Of a stretch of 9,555 nucleotides of DNA, positions 6,483 to 9,555 are shown one piece after another (the first letter of the stretch is position 1; each line of letters starts with the position of its first letter). The DNA is taken from NCBI GenBank assembly GCA_029265335.1, contig JAJUJN010000057.1, positions 1 to 9,555 of the forward strand, given 5' to 3'. Under the pieces are notes generated by a model. It ran no database searches, had not been told where the DNA came from, and saw nothing but the letters and a program-made list of their open reading frames with translations. This DNA is from Alcaligenaceae bacterium (lineage in GTDB: Bacteria > Pseudomonadota > Gammaproteobacteria > Burkholderiales > Burkholderiaceae_B). The translations under genes were made by a program, and so were the position numbers.

Positions 6483-6611
6483 GAATCCATCTTGGCTTGC
6501 GCCAGAAATTTCTTAAATGCTGAAGAGAGAACTCTTCCGATTATGCCGCGTTTATGAGACGTTTCAGCGAGCGGCCGGGGATAAGGCGCCCTTGGCGAGT
6601 AAACTACACCC
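6483..6611. promoter_or_regulatory. Divergent promoter region between Nudix-MBL gene and gmk
   Basis: This 129-base gap must hold promoters for both directions. It contains a perfect 10-base palindrome AGAAATTTCT (6504-6513). It also has a perfect 6-base inverted repeat around a 4-base loop, GAAGAG-AGAA-CTCTTC (6522-6537). Both lie in the half nearer the Nudix-MBL gene and could be operators or, for the second, a small RNA hairpin. I found no clear pair of -35 and -10 boxes in either direction. TTGGCT at 6492 with TTAAAT about 15 bases on is the best weak plus-strand candidate. Confidence 0.4.
6600..6605 (+). promoter_or_regulatory. Possible -10 element for a leaderless gmk transcript
   Basis: TAAACT ends six bases before the gmk ATG and resembles a sigma-70 -10 box. 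That spacing would put the transcript start at or beside the A of the ATG, giving a leaderless mRNA, which fits the absence of any ribosome binding site before gmk. The expected -35 position (6577-6582, GGGGAT) is a poor match, so this is a weak call. Confidence 0.25.
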
Positions 6612-7262
6612 ATGAGTACGCATTCATTCAGCAAGGATGACCCGCGGCCGGGCTCCGTGCTTCTGGTGGCCGCACCCAGTGGCGCTGGCAAATCGAGCCT
6701 GGTGAGAGGCTTGCTGGCCCGCGACCCCCATTTGCGCCTGTCGGTGTCGTGCACCACGCGCGAGCCACGCCCAGGCGAAGTGGATGGGCGCGATTACCAC
6801 TTCGTGCGCCAGGCCGAATTCGAACATTTGCGCGACGCGGGCGAACTGCTGGAATGGGCGCGCGTGCACGGTAACTACTATGGCACACTGCGTCAGCCCA
6901 TTGTGGAAGCCACCCGCGAAGGGCACGATGTCTTGCTCGAAATCGATTGGCAAGGCGCCAGGCAGATCCGTGCACGTTATCCCTCTGCCATTGGCGTATT
7001 CATACTGCCGCCATCCATCGAAGAACTCGAAAAACGCCTGCACCTGCGCGGCACCGACGACCCAGCCGTGATTGCCCAGCGCTTGCTTGCTGCCGGCGGC
7101 GAAATGGCGCATGCCAACGAGTTCGAATATGTTATTATTAATCAAGACTTTACCACGGCTTTAGCCGAGCTTTGCGAGATCGTGCGAGTGGGTCGCTTGC
7201 GCTTCGGCGCCCAATCGGCTCGTCATAGTCAGCTATTCCAGCAACTCGGCATCTCCGTTTAG
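6612..7262 (+). CDS. gmk: Guanylate kinase
   Basis: This 216-residue cytoplasmic enzyme phosphorylates GMP to GDP with ATP, feeding GTP and (p)ppGpp pools. The Walker A loop APSGAGKSS is at 21-29. The GMP-binding segment [19 protein letters not shown] spans 46-64 and [10 protein letters not shown] is at 110-119. The lid region, near RLHLRGTDD (132-140), and [11 protein letters not shown] (170-180) are also typical. Length is close to the E. coli enzyme (207), with about ten extra N-terminal residues. The frame has a stop four codons before this ATG, so the start cannot lie further upstream. The next in-frame candidate (GTG at 6657) would leave only five residues before the P-loop. No Shine-Dalgarno sequence is visible. 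It leads the gmk-rpoZ-spoT operon and is divergent from the Nudix-MBL gene. Confidence 0.96.
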   Translation: MSTHSFSKDDPRPGSVLLVAAPSGAGKSSLVRGLLARDPHLRLSVSCTTREPRPGEVDGRDYHFVRQAEFEHLRDAGELLEWARVHGNYYGTLRQPIVEATREGHDVLLEIDWQGARQIRARYPSAIGVFILPPSIEELEKRLHLRGTDDPAVIAQRLLAAGGEMAHANEFEYVIINQDFTTALAELCEIVRVGRLRFGAQSARHSQLFQQLGISV

Positions 7263-7341
7263 GCACGCTGCCGGTCACCGGCCCCATGGGTTCGGCACCG
7301 GCTACCGTTGTTGCATATCGTTGTCATCACCAGGAGCCCAC
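7263..7341 (+). other. gmk-rpoZ spacer with alternative GC-rich stems
   Basis: The 79-base spacer contains GCCGGT at 7270-7275, which can pair with ACCGGC at 7277-7282 (tight hairpin) or with a second copy at 7297-7302 (longer arm). No U run follows either form, so it does not look like a strong terminator; partial attenuation or mRNA processing between gmk and rpoZ is possible. AGGAG at 7332-7336 is the ribosome binding site for rpoZ. Confidence 0.35.
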
Positions 7342-7545
7342 ATGGCCCGTATTACCGTAGACGACTGCCTCGAGCATATCCCCAACCGGTTCAAACTCAC
7401 TCTGGCTGCCACGTATCGCGCCCGTGAGCTCGCGCAAGGTCATGTACCGCGCATCGACAGCAAGAACAAACCCACCGTGACTGCCCTGCGCGAAATCGCC
7501 CAGGGCCTCACCGGCGAAGAAATGCTGCGCAAGGTACCAACTTGA
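7342..7545 (+). CDS. rpoZ: DNA-directed RNA polymerase omega subunit
   Basis: This 67-residue protein is the omega subunit, which clamps beta' during RNA polymerase assembly and in proteobacteria contributes to one of the ppGpp binding sites. The N terminus [17 protein letters not shown], then [13 protein letters not shown] (20-32) and [11 protein letters not shown] (43-53), are family signatures. The length equals that of other beta-proteobacterial omegas as I recall them. The start at 7342 is fixed by AGGAG five bases upstream; an in-frame ATG at 7321 would add seven residues not found in the family. It lies 79 bases after gmk and 35 before spoT, in the standard order. Confidence 0.97.
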   Translation: MARITVDDCLEHIPNRFKLTLAATYRARELAQGHVPRIDSKNKPTVTALREIAQGLTGEEMLRKVPT

Positions 7546-7580
7546 TACAGCACGCCGCCTAGCTTCCACGCCCTGTTGCC

Positions 7581-9555
7581 ATGTCCGCTCAAACGCCCAA
7601 CGCTCCTGTCAGTTCAACGGTCAGTATTGCACCGTTGGCTGAGCGCGTGGCCGAGTACCTCACAGCGGCCGAGGTACAACAAGTGCGTGAGGCGTTCCGT
7701 TTTGCAGACGCAGCGCATCTGGGGCAATTCCGCGCTAGCGGTGAACCCTACATCACCCATCCCATTGCGGTTACCGAGATCTGCGCCGAGTGGAAGCTCG
7801 ACGTCAACGCCCTCATGGCCGCCCTGCTTCACGACGTCATGGAAGACCAGGGCGTGCCCAAGCAGGAGCTCGCCGAGCGATTTGGCACCGAGGTTGCCGA
7901 ACTGGTCGACGGCCTCTCCAAACTCGACCGCCTCGAGTTCGCCAACAAAACCGAGCAGCAGGCCGAGAGCTTCCGCAAGATGCTCCTGGCCATGGCGCGC
8001 GACGTGCGGGTGATTCTCATCAAGCTGGCTGACCGCCTGCACAACATGCGCACGCTGGGCCCCGTCTCCGCCGAAAAAAGGCGCCGAGTGGCCCGCGAAA
8101 CCATCGACATCTACACGCCTATTGCCCATCGGCTCGGGCTCAACCTGCTCTATCGCGAACTGCAAGACCGTTGCTTTGAGGCCATGTACCCTAATCGCTA
8201 TCGGGTGCTGCAAAAGGCCGTGAAGTCGGCACGGGGGAATCGTCGCGAGGTGATCGAGCGGGTCACCGAAGCGGTCAGCTCGGCCCTTCCGGTGGCAGGC
8301 ATCGAAGCTCAGGTGTTCGGTCGCGAGAAGAATCTCTTTGGGATCTATCGCAAGATGATCCAGCAAGAGAAATCCTTCTCTGAGGTGCTCGATATCTACG
8401 GCTTTCGTGTGGTGGTGCACACGCAGGCCGATTGTTACCTCGCACTGGGCACGCTGCATCAACTGTATCGCCCGGTGCCGGGCAAGTTCAAAGACTACAT
8501 CGCGATTCCCAAAATCAACGGCTACCAGTCGTTGCATACCACGCTGGTGGGTCCTTACGGCGTACCGGTCGAATTCCAGATTCGTACGCGCGACATGCAC
8601 CACATTGCCGAAAGCGGCGTGGCCGCGCACTGGCTGTACAAATCAAGCGAAGATTCTCTCAACGATCTGCAGAAGCGTACGCACCAATGGCTGCAATCGT
8701 TGCTCGACATTCAGCAGCAAACCGGCGATTCGGGTGAGTTCATCGAGCACGTCAAGGTCGACCTCTTCCCCGACGCCGTCTATGTCTTCACGCCTCGGGG
8801 CAAGATCATCTCTTTGCCACGCGGCGCCACGCCACTCGATTTTGCCTACCATATCCATACGGATGTCGGTAATCAGGCATCGGGTGCGCAAGTCAACGGC
8901 GAGCAGGTGCCGCTGCACACCGAACTCAAAAGCGGAGACACAGTCGAAATCCTCACCTCCATGGCGGCGCGCCCCAGCAGCCAGTGGCTGGGGTTCGTTC
9001 GCACCGGGCGGGCGCGCTCAGAAATTCGGCACTACCTGCGCACTGTCCAATACGCCGAGTCGGTACTCTTTGGCGAGCGTCTACTCCGTCAGGAGCTGCA
9101 ACAGCTGGGGCTTTCCCTCGACGACGTCACCGACGCTACCTGGGAAAAACTGGCCCGCAGCAGCGGCGCCGAATCGCGCGACGAAATCCTGGCCGATATC
9201 GGGTTGGGCAAACGTCTGGCAGCCGTCGTGGCACGTCGCTTTGCCCCCCACGACGACGTAGTGGCGCTCACCGCGGCCGCCGTCGACGAAGTCACAGCGG
9301 TGCGCAGTGCACCGATTCTGATCCAGGGCAACGAAGGCCAATCGGTACAGCTGGCATCGTGTTGCTCACCGATTCCCGGCGACGCGCTCATTGCCTGTAT
9401 TCGTACGGGCCATGGTCTGGTCGTGCATACGGCCGATTGCCCCAGTGCGCTCCGGCAACGTGAGCGTGAACCCGAACGCTGGATCCAAACCGTTGCCTGG
9501 GACGACGAACCCGCCCATCATTTCAACGTGCGGATCGATGTGGTGGCCCGCAACG
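7581..9555 (+). CDS. spoT: Bifunctional (p)ppGpp synthetase/hydrolase SpoT (3' end outside window)
   Basis: The frame stays open for 658 codons to the window edge. This Rel/Spo protein makes and degrades the alarmone (p)ppGpp. The HD hydrolase site is intact (H60 in YITHP, H84-D85 in LLHDVMED, D151 in KLADRLHNM), matching RelSeq H53, H77-D78 and D144. In the synthetase domain D271 (LDIYGFR) and E331 (VEFQIRT) match the catalytic Asp and Glu. The motif before YIAIPK is KFKD (302-305), the SpoT/Rel RxKD type with Lys for Arg, not the RelA ExDD type. A TGS domain (about 394-460) and a zinc-finger domain (C594, C595, H616, C620) follow, and the ACT domain begins near 648. The start at 7581 lacks a visible Shine-Dalgarno sequence; an in-frame TAG seven codons upstream limits alternatives. 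Position after rpoZ supports spoT over relA. Confidence 0.95.
   Translation, partial: MSAQTPNAPVSSTVSIAPLAERVAEYLTAAEVQQVREAFRFADAAHLGQFRASGEPYITHPIAVTEICAEWKLDVNALMAALLHDVMEDQGVPKQELAERFGTEVAELVDGLSKLDRLEFANKTEQQAESFRKMLLAMARDVRVILIKLADRLHNMRTLGPVSAEKRRRVARETIDIYTPIAHRLGLNLLYRELQDRCFEAMYPNRYRVLQKAVKSARGNRREVIERVTEAVSSALPVAGIEAQVFGREKNLFGIYRKMIQQEKSFSEVLDIYGFRVVVHTQADCYLALGTLHQLYRPVPGKFKDYIAIPKINGYQSLHTTLVGPYGVPVEFQIRTRDMHHIAESGVAAHWLYKSSEDSLNDLQKRTHQWLQSLLDIQQQTGDSGEFIEHVKVDLFPDAVYVFTPRGKIISLPRGATPLDFAYHIHTDVGNQASGAQVNGEQVPLHTELKSGDTVEILTSMAARPSSQWLGFVRTGRARSEIRHYLRTVQYAESVLFGERLLRQELQQLGLSLDDVTDATWEKLARSSGAESRDEILADIGLGKRLAAVVARRFAPHDDVVALTAAAVDEVTAVRSAPILIQGNEGQSVQLASCCSPIPGDALIACIRTGHGLVVHTADCPSALRQREREPERWIQTVAWDDEPAHHFNVRIDVVARN

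Noticed and set aside
7614..8630. 338-codon minus-strand frame opposite spoT
   Set aside because: Antisense to the intact HD and synthetase domains of SpoT.

Overview
The window looks like a stretch of chromosome from a GC-rich betaproteobacterium, probably Burkholderiales and perhaps an Alcaligenaceae relative. That placement is an inference. It rests on the gmk-rpoZ-spoT order, an omega subunit of 67 residues that reads like beta-proteobacterial omega, and consistently GC-rich third codon positions. No insertion sequence, prophage gene, CRISPR array, rRNA or tRNA was found.

Layout. Bases 1-363 hold no convincing gene: the first ~75 bases are strongly AT-rich with an IHF-like site, and the rest is GC-richer spacer. 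Bases 364-3615 are a minus-strand cluster of three genes. In transcription order they are a methionine synthase-like protein made only of the catalytic (C-terminal MetE-type) domain, a small probably exported cupin, and an NAD(P)-dependent aldehyde dehydrogenase of the succinate-semialdehyde type. Bases 3616-3893 are a divergent regulatory region. It contains a long leader for the methionine synthase-like gene and an AT-rich dyad resembling an NsrR operator. Bases 3894-4791 (plus) encode a group III truncated hemoglobin followed by an NsrR-type Rrf2 repressor with all expected Fe-S ligands, a probable nitric-oxide-responsive pair. Bases 4764-6482 (minus) encode a 572-residue fusion of a Nudix hydrolase and a LACTB2-like metallo-beta-lactamase-fold hydrolase; it converges on nsrR with a 28-base overlap. 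Bases 6483-6611 are a second divergent promoter region. Bases 6612-9555 (plus) hold the classic gmk-rpoZ-spoT operon: guanylate kinase, RNA polymerase omega and the (p)ppGpp synthetase/hydrolase, the last running off the window.

How they work together. gmk, rpoZ and spoT link GMP/GDP supply, the omega subunit that helps form a ppGpp site on RNA polymerase, and ppGpp turnover. The globin and NsrR form a self-contained nitrosative-stress module. The methionine synthase-like gene and cupin are 24 bases apart and probably co-transcribed; the dehydrogenase lies 97 bases further on, behind a perfect hairpin.

No clearly new system stands out. The points most worth checking are the folate-domain-less methionine synthase with its cupin neighbour, the Nudix-MBL fusion, and the candidate NsrR operator between the globin and the methionine synthase-like gene.
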